Assembly (NCBI RefSeq): GCF_000953825.1
Contig: NZ_BBUL01000093.1
Span: forward strand, 1 to 64,000
DNA from: Cellvibrio sp. OA-2007
Lineage (GTDB): Bacteria > Pseudomonadota > Gammaproteobacteria > Pseudomonadales > Cellvibrionaceae
Length of the DNA: 64,000 bases
Reading direction: 5' to 3'
The position numbers and the translations under genes were made by a program. Numbering within the stretch: position 1 is the stretch's first letter; every line of letters begins with the position of its first letter. A model generated the notes under the pieces. The model was not told the DNA's origin, did no database searches, and saw only the letters and a list, made by a program, of their open reading frames with translations. Shown here in pieces: positions 50,169-58,147 of the stretch.

Positions 50169-52754
50169 TTACTTTCCTTCGCCAAATGGCTTCAACATTA
50201 AAATCAATTTTGGCAAAAGAGTTAATGAGCCCATTACCGCCATCAGCATCGCAAATGCAGTGAGTGCGCCAAAATAAATTGATGGGATAAATTGTGACAG
50301 CATCAAAATTGAGAAGCCCACAATAATAGTGACTGAGGTGTAATACATGGCGCGCCCGATGGATGCATGAGAGCGGTGCATTGCTGCAACGTAATTCTGA
50401 TCTTGAGCAAACTCAATACGGAAGCGATAAAAATATTGAATCGCCTGATCCACACCTACGCCCACCACAATTGCAGCGATGGTAGTGGTCATCATATCGA
50501 GCGGAATCCCTACCAAGCCCATAGCACCAAGCACCGTACCGGCCGCCAGAATATTCGGCAAAATGGCAATCAGCGCAATTTTTACTGAGCGGAACAAAAT
50601 CATCATCATCAGCATAATGGAGATAAACACCACACCAATTGTTGAGATTTGCGAGGCAAATAAACTCTGCAACATATTGTTATAGAGCACCAACATGCCG
50701 GTGAAATTAACCTGCTCTGGCTTAAATCCGACATCGGCAAGCGCGTAGTGACGAATTTTTTCCACCAGCTCTGCGCGTTTTAAATTGGGCGTAGTTTCAA
50801 TTACACGCAAGGTGATACGAGTTTGCTGTGCCTCATCTACCAAATAAGGTGTGATCAAAAAGTTTTTGATGTCATCGGACAGCATATTGCGCAGCACATT
50901 CAACTCAAAATCATTCAACTTGCCTTTGTTGATATCGTGCGCCAATTGATACACAGTGGCGAGCGATTGCACCTTGCCCACTTCCGGCAAGGATTCCAAA
51001 TAGTTGTGCAGTTGTTTGATTTGATCCAGACCCGCCACACTAAACCAATAGCTAGGTGCGTTTTTGGCGGCACTAGAATTATCAGCAAATGGGTCTTCGT
51101 CACCAGCTTCCGCAAAGGGATCTTCGTCGTCGGCTACAAACGCATCTTCTGCAGACGGATCTTCATCTTCCGCGAAGGGATCTTCTTCATCGCTCGCTTC
51201 TGCATCAACAATATCGATGGTATTTTTATCAGCATCCAGAATTATATCGAGCGTTACTGTACCGCCAAGCTGGCGATCGATCACACTCAGACCCTGATGG
51301 ATTTCGCTGTCGCTTTTAAAATAATCGACAAAACGATTCTCCACTTCCAGCCGACTAATCCCCCACACACTGATAGCAGTAATGAATAACGCGAACAATA
51401 AAATCTTGCTGCCATGAAGCTCAGCTAACTTGGAAAAACGCACGGTGAGTGCGGCAGAATTATCGCCGCGATCTTTTGCTTCACCCTTAGGCAGAATCAT
51501 CAAACCTGCGGGCAGCACTATAAACACCAGTACAAAACCGACCATCAAACCAATCGTCATCATCCAACCGAAATCAATCACCGGGCGTATACCACTCATC
51601 ACCAGCGACATAAACGCCACTATGGTGGTCAATGCAGAATACAAACAGGGCACTGCCATATCGCGCACTGTTTGCAACACTATGTCGGCCTGCTCCATGG
51701 CGGGATTGAGGGCATGAATTTCGCGATAGCGCACCACCACATAAATGGTGAATGCAAATACCATAATTAATAACAGCGCAACAAAATTAGAGGAGATAAC
51801 CGTAAGCCGCCAATCAATCCAACTCAACCAGCCGAGCATTAAAGTGACCGACATCAAACACACCGCGAGCGGCAATACCACAAAGCGCCACTGCCGAAAT
51901 AAAAATGCCAACATAAATACAATAAACGCCAGCAGTGCACTGCCAAATACCACTAGATCACTTTTGATATAGGCGATCATGTCGGTGGTGATCATGCTCA
52001 CGCCGCCGAGAAAAATTTGCGCGCGATCGCGGTACTTGGCCGCTATTTCGCGCACAATTTCTACACGCGCGGCATCCTGCGCTGCGGTTTTAGTACGGTA
52101 ATCCAAAAACTCGGCGGACACTTGCAGCAACTCTTGCTGCTCGCTTTCCGTCAGGCCTTCTTTGTCGCGCTTCATCCGCAGTGCATCGCGCTGACGCGCC
52201 AATTGGATATAGTGATTATTTACTTTTAAATTGAGCAGGATTGCCGAGGTAGTTCCATCGGGGCTCAACAACATATCGCGATAAATCGGGCTAGTTAAAA
52301 ATTCCTGTTTGACCATTGCGCGATCTACTCCGGGCGTGAGCAGTGTGCGTGTCGATTCTTTTTGCTCCGCGAGTGGGCGCATGGGGCTATAGAGCAGCGG
52401 TACATCAATCATGGAGTAGACACTCGCCACACCATCAACACTCGCTAACTCATCGCGCAGCTGTTTAAGGGTATTGATCGATTCATCGGAAAACATCTCC
52501 GCTTTCGGCGCGTAGGTAAGCACCAAAAAATCGCCACTTTGGTAACGCTTGGAAATTTCACGTAGATAGTCGATCGAGGTATCGTGCTCCAGCGTGAGGG
52601 AATCGGCCGAGGCATCCAACTTGAAGTTGGTCATTCCCGCTACAGCCAGCAAAGTGAGCAGTGCCAATGCTGTCAGCACATGATAGGGACGACGAATAAT
52701 AAGCGCGCGATAAAGACGATTAAGCGACGAATAAAAACGTAAAAATAGCTGCAT
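50169..52754 (-). CDS. RND/MMPL-family exporter with acidic repeat insert
   Basis: 861 residues from the ATG at 52752-52754 (an upstream TTG would add 11). Two repeats of one plus five membrane helices with large periplasmic loops, as in MMPL/RND exporters: LTALALLTLLAVAGM, then SDLVVFGSALLAFIVFMLAFLFRQW.., then ISTIGVVFISIMLMMMILF, and GVGVDQAIQYFYRFR. The second periplasmic loop contains an acidic insert (about 515-560) with repeated EDPFAE units, interrupted by DEDPSAED and VADDEDP. Relatives export lipids or hopanoids, but the substrate is unknown. Stands alone. Confidence 0.87.
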   Translation of the reverse strand: MQLFLRFYSSLNRLYRALIIRRPYHVLTALALLTLLAVAGMTNFKLDASADSLTLEHDTSIDYLREISKRYQSGDFLVLTYAPKAEMFSDESINTLKQLRDELASVDGVASVYSMIDVPLLYSPMRPLAEQKESTRTLLTPGVDRAMVKQEFLTSPIYRDMLLSPDGTTSAILLNLKVNNHYIQLARQRDALRMKRDKEGLTESEQQELLQVSAEFLDYRTKTAAQDAARVEIVREIAAKYRDRAQIFLGGVSMITTDMIAYIKSDLVVFGSALLAFIVFMLAFLFRQWRFVVLPLAVCLMSVTLMLGWLSWIDWRLTVISSNFVALLLIMVFAFTIYVVVRYREIHALNPAMEQADIVLQTVRDMAVPCLYSALTTIVAFMSLVMSGIRPVIDFGWMMTIGLMVGFVLVFIVLPAGLMILPKGEAKDRGDNSAALTVRFSKLAELHGSKILLFALFITAISVWGISRLEVENRFVDYFKSDSEIHQGLSVIDRQLGGTVTLDIILDADKNTIDIVDAEASDEEDPFAEDEDPSAEDAFVADDEDPFAEAGDEDPFADNSSAAKNAPSYWFSVAGLDQIKQLHNYLESLPEVGKVQSLATVYQLAHDINKGKLNDFELNVLRNMLSDDIKNFLITPYLVDEAQQTRITLRVIETTPNLKRAELVEKIRHYALADVGFKPEQVNFTGMLVLYNNMLQSLFASQISTIGVVFISIMLMMMILFRSVKIALIAILPNILAAGTVLGAMGLVGIPLDMMTTTIAAIVVGVGVDQAIQYFYRFRIEFAQDQNYVAAMHRSHASIGRAMYYTSVTIIVGFSILMLSQFIPSIYFGALTAFAMLMAVMGSLTLLPKLILMLKPFGEGK

Positions 52755-52926
52755 GAAAAAATCCGGTTGGTGAATTTCCCTGAACAAAAAAGACTGGGTG
52801 ACAAAGCCGCACTCGGGATCCGCCAGTAGTGCATCGGCCAGAGGGCAGCCATTATGCCAGCCACCCTTGGGTAAAACAGTAAAAAGCCCATCAACTCAGG
52901 GCGGCAGAAACGATTTGTTACAAAAG

Positions 52927-53247
52927 TCAGCCTTTCTTGCTGTGCCCATCGCTATGGCCAAGCGAACGCTCCGGGCAAAGGAGATCGCGTACCCGCTGTT
53001 TTAGTTCTTTGGCCTCGGGAAAGCCGCCATCGCTAACCCTATCCCAAATCAATTCGTTATTGAGCCAGACGTGAAAAACGCCACCTGTACCCGGGTGCAG
53101 CGCCACCTCATCCAACTCGCCATCGAAGGTGCTGAGCAGCTCCTGCGCCAACCAAGCCGAGCGCAACATCCAACGGCACATATTGCAGTAATGAATAACT
53201 ACTTTATTTTTTGCTTGTGGAAGCGAATACTCAGTAATATCAGTCAT
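52927..53247 (-). CDS. SelT/SelW/SelH (Rdx) family thioredoxin-like protein
   Basis: 106 residues. Redox motif CNMC at about 21-24 (VVIHYCNMCRWMLRSAWLAQELL), then VALHPGTGGVFHVWLN and GGFPEAKELKQRVRDLL, the full pattern of the selenoprotein W-like family with Cys in place of Sec. Likely a small thiol-redox protein; partner unknown. About 125 bases lie between it and the divergent FHA gene. Confidence 0.9.
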   Translation of the reverse strand: MTDITEYSLPQAKNKVVIHYCNMCRWMLRSAWLAQELLSTFDGELDEVALHPGTGGVFHVWLNNELIWDRVSDGGFPEAKELKQRVRDLLCPERSLGHSDGHSKKG

Positions 53248-53385
53248 TTGATTGCCCTTTGGGGTATGAGTTAATAGAATTCGATGATAAGGTCATTCAG
53301 ATCACAGGATCGGCGCCAAAATAGGCAATTTCAGGGTAGATAACGGCAAAAAAAGATTATTTATACGACAAAAATGGAATCTGCC

Positions 53386-54216
53386 ATGCTCAAACTTCAC
53401 TTTAAGGACAACCGACGCCCACCCCTGTGGGTTGTTGAAAAACTGTTCTCAATTGGCAGATCGGCAGACAATCATCTAGTGATCGATGAAGCAGGCGTAG
53501 ATCCGGCACACGCCAAAGTCGTTCAAGAAGGCACCAAATATTTTCTCAAAGACAACAACAGCACCAGCGGCTGTTTTATCAACGGCCAGCGCATCACCCA
53601 AAAAGAAATTTTCCCCGGCGATATTATCAAAATTGGCAGCTGTGAAATTATCGTACTTGATCCACGCAGTTTGCCCGATAAAACCAAAGATACCTACACT
53701 GCGCCCTGGCGCTTGGTTTCCGACAGCAGCTGGCTGGCGGGTAAACATTTTATTCTGCTGCCCGAGCGCGGCACCGTGATTGGGCGCGGCAACCAGTGCG
53801 ACATAGTTATCCCGGGCACCCATTTGTCGCGCCGCCACACCGAGATTAGCGTCGAAGGCAATCATCTGCGTATCAAAGACCTTGGCTCGGCCAACGGCAC
53901 TTTCCTCAACGAGCTGCGCATTGATAATGCCACCGCTAATAACGGTGACCGTTTGCGCCTGGACGTGTACACCTTTCGCATAGTGGCACCGGACCTGGAA
54001 GAAAATAAGACCCGCATTCGCAAACCCATCGATGAGCTCAGCAAGCCGGTTGAGCGCAAACTGCCCAGCAGCGAGCCCAAACGCTGGAAAACTCGCCCCA
54101 CCTCACCTGGCAATCGTATTGAACCCAATTTAAACAGCGGTCGCCGCAACGCATGGCTGGCGCTGATCGCCGCCGCCTTACTGGCCACTGCTATCGCCGC
54201 CTTTTTGTTGTGGTAG
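53386..54216 (+). CDS. Tail-anchored protein with two FHA domains
   Basis: 276 residues from the ATG at 53386 (GGAA upstream; an ATG at 53374 is also possible). FHA domain 1 (about 12-95): FSIGRSADNHLVI, NSTSGCFINGQRI; FHA domain 2 (about 115-205): GTVIGRGNQCDIVIPGTHLSRRHTEI, DLGSANGTFLNELRI, a textbook phosphothreonine-binding site. A basic, Pro-rich linker and a C-terminal membrane helix (LALIAAALLATAIAAFLLW) follow, so both FHA domains face the cytoplasm. It presumably docks phosphorylated proteins at the membrane; no Ser/Thr kinase gene is adjacent. Confidence 0.85.
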   Translation: MLKLHFKDNRRPPLWVVEKLFSIGRSADNHLVIDEAGVDPAHAKVVQEGTKYFLKDNNSTSGCFINGQRITQKEIFPGDIIKIGSCEIIVLDPRSLPDKTKDTYTAPWRLVSDSSWLAGKHFILLPERGTVIGRGNQCDIVIPGTHLSRRHTEISVEGNHLRIKDLGSANGTFLNELRIDNATANNGDRLRLDVYTFRIVAPDLEENKTRIRKPIDELSKPVERKLPSSEPKRWKTRPTSPGNRIEPNLNSGRRNAWLALIAAALLATAIAAFLLW

Positions 54217-54319
54217 AATCCGCCGCCTATTAGCTCAAAGAATGCGTGCTTCACCCACTTTGAAACCATTAGCTGCAACTACCCTTTAATTTTTAATCCA
54301 TAGACGTCAGGAACACACC

Positions 54320-54850
54320 ATGAGTTTTGAACTTGTCCCTGCGGGCAAAAGCCTGCCCGATGACTTTAACGTGGTTATCGAAATCCCCATGAATTCCGGT
54401 ATCAAGTACGAGATCGACAAAGACAGCAATGCGCTATTTGTTGACCGTTTGGTAAGCACGGCCATGTACTACCCCTGCAACTATGGTTACATTCCCAACA
54501 CCCTGTGCGGTGATGGCGATGCCGCTGACGTATTGGTAGTGTTCCCGCAACCAGTGCAAGCGGGCTCCGTGATTCGCTGTCGCCCACTGGGTGTACTGAA
54601 GATGACCGATGAAGCCGGTGAAGATACAAAAATTGTTGCAGTTCCACACGACAAACTGACTACGCTTTACAGCAATGTAAAAAGCCTGCAAGACTTGCCG
54701 GAAATTACCCTCAAGCAAATTGAACATTTCTTTGAGCACTACAAAGATCTGGAAAAAGGCAAGTGGGTAAAAGTAGCTGGTTGGGGTGATCTGGAAGAAG
54801 CGCGCGCAGAAATTGTGAAAGCCGCTGAAACCTATAACGCCGGCAAATAA
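54320..54850 (+). CDS. ppa: Inorganic pyrophosphatase
   Basis: Cytoplasmic enzyme hydrolysing pyrophosphate. 176 residues as in E. coli. Signature region [11 protein letters not shown] with the metal-binding aspartates, preceded by [13 protein letters not shown], and followed by [17 protein letters not shown] perfect 11-base hairpin lies about 80 bases after the stop. Confidence 0.98.
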   Translation: MSFELVPAGKSLPDDFNVVIEIPMNSGIKYEIDKDSNALFVDRLVSTAMYYPCNYGYIPNTLCGDGDAADVLVVFPQPVQAGSVIRCRPLGVLKMTDEAGEDTKIVAVPHDKLTTLYSNVKSLQDLPEITLKQIEHFFEHYKDLEKGKWVKVAGWGDLEEARAEIVKAAETYNAGK

Positions 54851-54930
54851 TTGTAAAAAAGCCGCATAGACGGCAGACAATAACAATACCGAAAAAGCAG
54901 TATCAACCGCTTGATCAGGTGAGAGAGATC

Positions 54931-54959
54931 ACAGGGGCTAGCTCAACACTAGCCCCTGT
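54931..54959 (+). terminator. Hairpin after ppa
   Basis: Perfect 11-base stem ACAGGGGCTAG/CTAGCCCCTGT with a 7-base loop. Only TT follows, so it may stop or stabilise the ppa transcript without being a classical T-run terminator. Confidence 0.5.
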
Positions 54960-55080
54960 TCCAAAAGCAGTTAAAAAACCAGATTGACTTACGTCATCGC
55001 AGGGAAGTGCATCAGAATACAACCAGTTATCCATCATAAAAACCATTCTGAGCAGAACAACAACACGAGGTTTTAAGACC

Positions 55081-56649
55081 ATGCAGGAATCCACTCACAA
55101 ACTCTCGCTACGAGAGAAAATTGGTTATTCAATGGGTGATGCCGCTGCCAACTTTGTCTGGCGCAGCGGATTTTTTATCCCGGTGTTTTACACCGACACT
55201 TTCGGCTTGGCCGCCGCCCATGCCACTATTTTGATTTTGCTGGTGCGCTTGTCAGATGGCATTACCGATATCATGATGGGCTCCATCGCCGACCGCACCA
55301 ATACCAAACAGGGTAAATTTCGCCCCTGGATTTTATGGTCTACACCCGTTCTCGCGGTATTTCTCGCGCTCATTTTTACCACGCCCGATTTCAGTTACAC
55401 CGGCAAACTTATTTACGCCTTTGTCATTTATTTCTGCTTAACCCTCGCTTACACCGCCAACAATGTGCCCTACGGTGCACTCATGGGCGTGATGACTGAC
55501 AGCGTAAAAGAGCGCGCAAGTTTATCCAGCTTCCGTTTTATCGGCGCATTTTCCGGTGGATTGTTGGTGATGAGCACCCTGCCCTTTTTGGTAGACAAGC
55601 TGGGTAATGGCAGCGAAGCGGTAGGCTACCAACGCACCATGTGGATTTTTGCTGTCTTGCTGGTGATTTTCCTGCTAATCACCTACAAAACCACCAAAGA
55701 GCGCATCACCCCGCCAGTCCAAGTAAATAAAAGTTTCGGCGAGGAAATGAAAGATCTGTTCTGCAATCTGCCGGTTATTTTGATTCCGGTTTTTGGGATA
55801 AGTATTTTTATTATCAGCCTCGCAATGGAAGGCTGGAGTGCGACGGTTAAAATCGCCGCCGCAATGTTTATGCTGGGCTGCTTTGCCTTTACGGTTTTCC
55901 TGCGCAACCGATTAATTAATCGTCCGATTGAAACACTTACCAACGCGCAAAAAGATTTAGCAGACCTGCTAACCAATAAGCCGTGGCTCATTTTACTTGC
56001 CGTTGGCATTATGTTTGGTTTGTTTACGGTAGTTCGCCCGAGTGCCGCTAGTTACTATTTCAAATACTACCTGAATCGCCCGGACCTAATCGGCTACTAC
56101 TTTGCCATCACCTTGATTGCCTCACTTGCCGCCGCTGTTGCCACCGGCTGGTTATCGAGCCGCTTCAATAAACGCACACTGATGATTGCCGCCTTTTCGC
56201 TCGGCGCCATTTTTAACGGCGCGATTTATTTTGTGAGCCCGCAAGATGTCACCGCGATGATGGTACTAGCAACTATCGGTGAGTTTTTCGCAGGCATGAT
56301 GCCGGTACTTTTCTTCAGCATGCTGGGCGATACCGTAGATTATTCCGAGTGGAAAAATGGCCGTCGCGCTACCGGTTTGATTTACTCAGCAGGAACCTTC
56401 ATCAACAAAACCGGCCACGGCTTTGCGGGTGCGATGGTATTAATTGTATTGACGCTCTATGGCTACCAAGCGGGCGTTCAAGAGGCGATTACCGGCTCCC
56501 TTGACGGCATGGTACTGTTAATGAGTGGTATTCCAGCGCTGATTGGCGTGCTCGGAACACTGTTTGTGCTCTGGTATCCACTCAACGATAAAACCATGAA
56601 AAATATTGAAAGCGATCTCATTAATCGTCGCTTGCAAAATCCGCAGTAA
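55081..56649 (+). CDS. GPH-family sugar:cation symporter
   Basis: 522 residues, about 12 membrane helices. Glycoside-pentoside-hexuronide family pattern: KIGYSMGDAAANFVWRSGFFIPVFYTD at the N-terminus, SDGITDIMMGSIADRTNTKQGKFRPWILW in the first loop, and DTVDYSEWKNGRRATGLIYSAGTFINK in the second half. Related symporters take up disaccharides such as mannobiose or xylobiose in Cellvibrio; the substrate here is inferred. An unusually long linker follows helix 6. The strong terminator downstream includes an IS-like sequence. Confidence 0.88.
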   Translation: MQESTHKLSLREKIGYSMGDAAANFVWRSGFFIPVFYTDTFGLAAAHATILILLVRLSDGITDIMMGSIADRTNTKQGKFRPWILWSTPVLAVFLALIFTTPDFSYTGKLIYAFVIYFCLTLAYTANNVPYGALMGVMTDSVKERASLSSFRFIGAFSGGLLVMSTLPFLVDKLGNGSEAVGYQRTMWIFAVLLVIFLLITYKTTKERITPPVQVNKSFGEEMKDLFCNLPVILIPVFGISIFIISLAMEGWSATVKIAAAMFMLGCFAFTVFLRNRLINRPIETLTNAQKDLADLLTNKPWLILLAVGIMFGLFTVVRPSAASYYFKYYLNRPDLIGYYFAITLIASLAAAVATGWLSSRFNKRTLMIAAFSLGAIFNGAIYFVSPQDVTAMMVLATIGEFFAGMMPVLFFSMLGDTVDYSEWKNGRRATGLIYSAGTFINKTGHGFAGAMVLIVLTLYGYQAGVQEAITGSLDGMVLLMSGIPALIGVLGTLFVLWYPLNDKTMKNIESDLINRRLQNPQ

Positions 56650-56653
56650 GCTC

Positions 56654-56725
56654 TGAACTGCACCCCAAAAGTTGGACACTCCGCCCAACTGAGTAAGGTG
56701 CAGCTCACTAGGCGGAGATTTTTTT
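56654..56725. mobile_element. IS3-family-like end forming a terminator
   Basis: TGAACTGCACCCCAAAAGTT at 56654-56673 matches the terminal repeat style of IS3/IS150-group elements. A near-complement GGTGCAGCTCA is at 56697-56707 (10 of 11). No transposase frame is present. Within it, CTCCGCC/GGCGGAG (56679-56685 with 56711-56717) followed by ATTTTTTT makes a rho-independent terminator for the upstream symporter gene. Confidence 0.5.
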
Positions 56726-56751
56726 ATCTGCATTTCTTCATGCAATAACTG

Positions 56752-57168
56752 CTAGTGCTGCGCCGTGCCATCAAAGCTTGCCGAATAGCGTTCAATCCAC
56801 TCCAGCGCCGCCTCTTCACTGCTCAACTGTCGCCCCTTTAGTGCCAATCGCTGGCGATAATCCTCAATTTGGCAGACCTGCTCCACCATGCGCGTGCGAA
56901 AAAATTCATCATCACTGGTAAAGCGTACACCCACCTCATAGGATTTGGACGACTGCTCGCGGCGCCACACTATCACCCCACGCCCGTGATAATCAGGATT
57001 GATGACAGGAATATCAAACTCCACCAAGGTGCCCACCTTTACCGGTCTATCAGTGATAAAACACAGCCCGCCTGCGCTTAAATTGCGCACCCGTACACGC
57101 GAATCTTCATCGCCACCGGCGCAGACTTGAATGGGAATAGATGTGGGGTGACGAATATAAGTGCGCAT
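56752..57168 (-). CDS. PilZ-domain c-di-GMP binding protein
   Basis: 138 residues from the ATG at 57166-57168. The PilZ domain (about 2-105) has the N-terminal Arg-rich motif MRTYIRHPTSIPIQV and NLSAGGLCF, the (D/N)xSxxG motif, required for c-di-GMP binding. The C-terminal ~35 residues are helical. A hairpin is located just upstream of the ribosome site. Confidence 0.85.
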   Translation of the reverse strand: MRTYIRHPTSIPIQVCAGGDEDSRVRVRNLSAGGLCFITDRPVKVGTLVEFDIPVINPDYHGRGVIVWRREQSSKSYEVGVRFTSDDEFFRTRMVEQVCQIEDYRQRLALKGRQLSSEEAALEWIERYSASFDGTAQH

Positions 57169-57187
57169 AGCCAATAACTCTCCGCAG

Positions 57188-57220
57188 TTGCTGGATCACA
57201 TTCAAAGTGTAATCCAGCAA
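57188..57220 (-). other. Hairpin in the 5' region of the PilZ gene
   Basis: TTGCTGGAT pairs with ATCCAGCAA, with inner ACA/TGT. It ends about 4 bases before the GGAG ribosome site of the PilZ gene (minus strand). It may terminate upstream transcription or influence translation. Confidence 0.4.
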
Positions 57221-57302
57221 TCTCATCAAGCACGGAAGCAATTGTTATGAAGAAGCTGTTTGTTTAGACCTAAAAAGAGCTTAACAGAATCAATAGTTAA
57301 GA

Positions 57303-57794
57303 CTATTGCTCAGCAGTCTCTGTTGCATCGGTGAGATTGCCACGCATTTTAACTTGCAGACCCTTGAGAAAATTGCGTAACACTTGCGATTGGCACTCGC
57401 GATAATTGTTGTGACCCGGCTTGCGGAAAAATGCGCTCAATTCGTGCTTGCTTAACGGAAACCCGGCCAATTCCATCATCTCCAGGATTTGCTCATCTTT
57501 AAAATCCAGCGCAATTTTTAATTTGCGCAAAATAATATTGTTGTTGAGTTTTTTTTCCGGCTCAGGCTGTTCGCCTTCGCGCTTGCCGCGTTTTTTATTG
57601 ATTAAACCATTCAAAAATATCGCCAGTTGCACATCGCGCAACTCTTTGAACTCGGGCTTATCATCCGACTTTAACCAATCGCTCACCTGCTCGCGCGATG
57701 CATTAAAACCACCCGACGCAAACAGTGCCATCATTTGCGCATCGCCAAAATCAAAAATAAAGCGCACCCGGCGGAGAATGTCGTTATTGGTCAT
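57303..57794 (-). CDS. DUF1456 (YehS-like) protein
   Basis: 163 residues with two copies of the DUF1456 unit: MTNNDILRRVRFIFDFGDAQMMALFASGG... (about 1-68) and NNNIILRKLKIALDFKDEQILEMMELAGF... (about 84-150). Matches E. coli YehS in size and design. Function unknown. Single gene with its own promoter region upstream. Confidence 0.92.
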   Translation of the reverse strand: MTNNDILRRVRFIFDFGDAQMMALFASGGFNASREQVSDWLKSDDKPEFKELRDVQLAIFLNGLINKKRGKREGEQPEPEKKLNNNIILRKLKIALDFKDEQILEMMELAGFPLSKHELSAFFRKPGHNNYRECQSQVLRNFLKGLQVKMRGNLTDATETAEQ

Positions 57795-58147
57795 GGGAAT
57801 AAATCCAGAAGTTAAAGTTCACCGGGAAGCAAAACAGGTGTCCAAAGCGCACACCCGCACCTATTTTTACCGCAACGCGGCACCTTACTGCACTTTCTCT
57901 TATATATCAATAAGTTAGCAAAGCATCCAACACAACCCGATCATCGTGTCATATAAATCATCAACAATTGTTCAGACAAAAACATAATACCCAACCTGTT
58001 ACTTTTTTGGATGTCAATATTACCTATATACACACTTTTGGTATTACCAATAATAATTTTGGATAGAATACTTGGTAAAGTACGTTCATGTGCTATGTTG
58101 TTTATGCGGTCAAAAACTTAACTATAAAAGTTCCTGGGGATGAAATC
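57795..58147. promoter_or_regulatory. Divergent upstream region of the complete TonB receptor
   Basis: Gene-free, AT-rich stretch between DUF1456 and the TonB receptor. It contains the 13-base palindrome at 58038-58050 and the ribosome site GGGGATG before the receptor ATG at 58148. An upstream ATG at 58088 is in frame but precedes no signal peptide. Confidence 0.5.
58038..58050. promoter_or_regulatory. Palindrome TTGGTATTACCAA before TonB receptor
   Basis: A perfect 13-base palindrome (odd centre) 98 bases upstream of the receptor start. The TTGGTA..TACCAA form is like sites of GntR-family sugar-acid or amino-sugar regulators (UxuR/ExuR type). The cognate regulator is not in the window. Confidence 0.5.
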
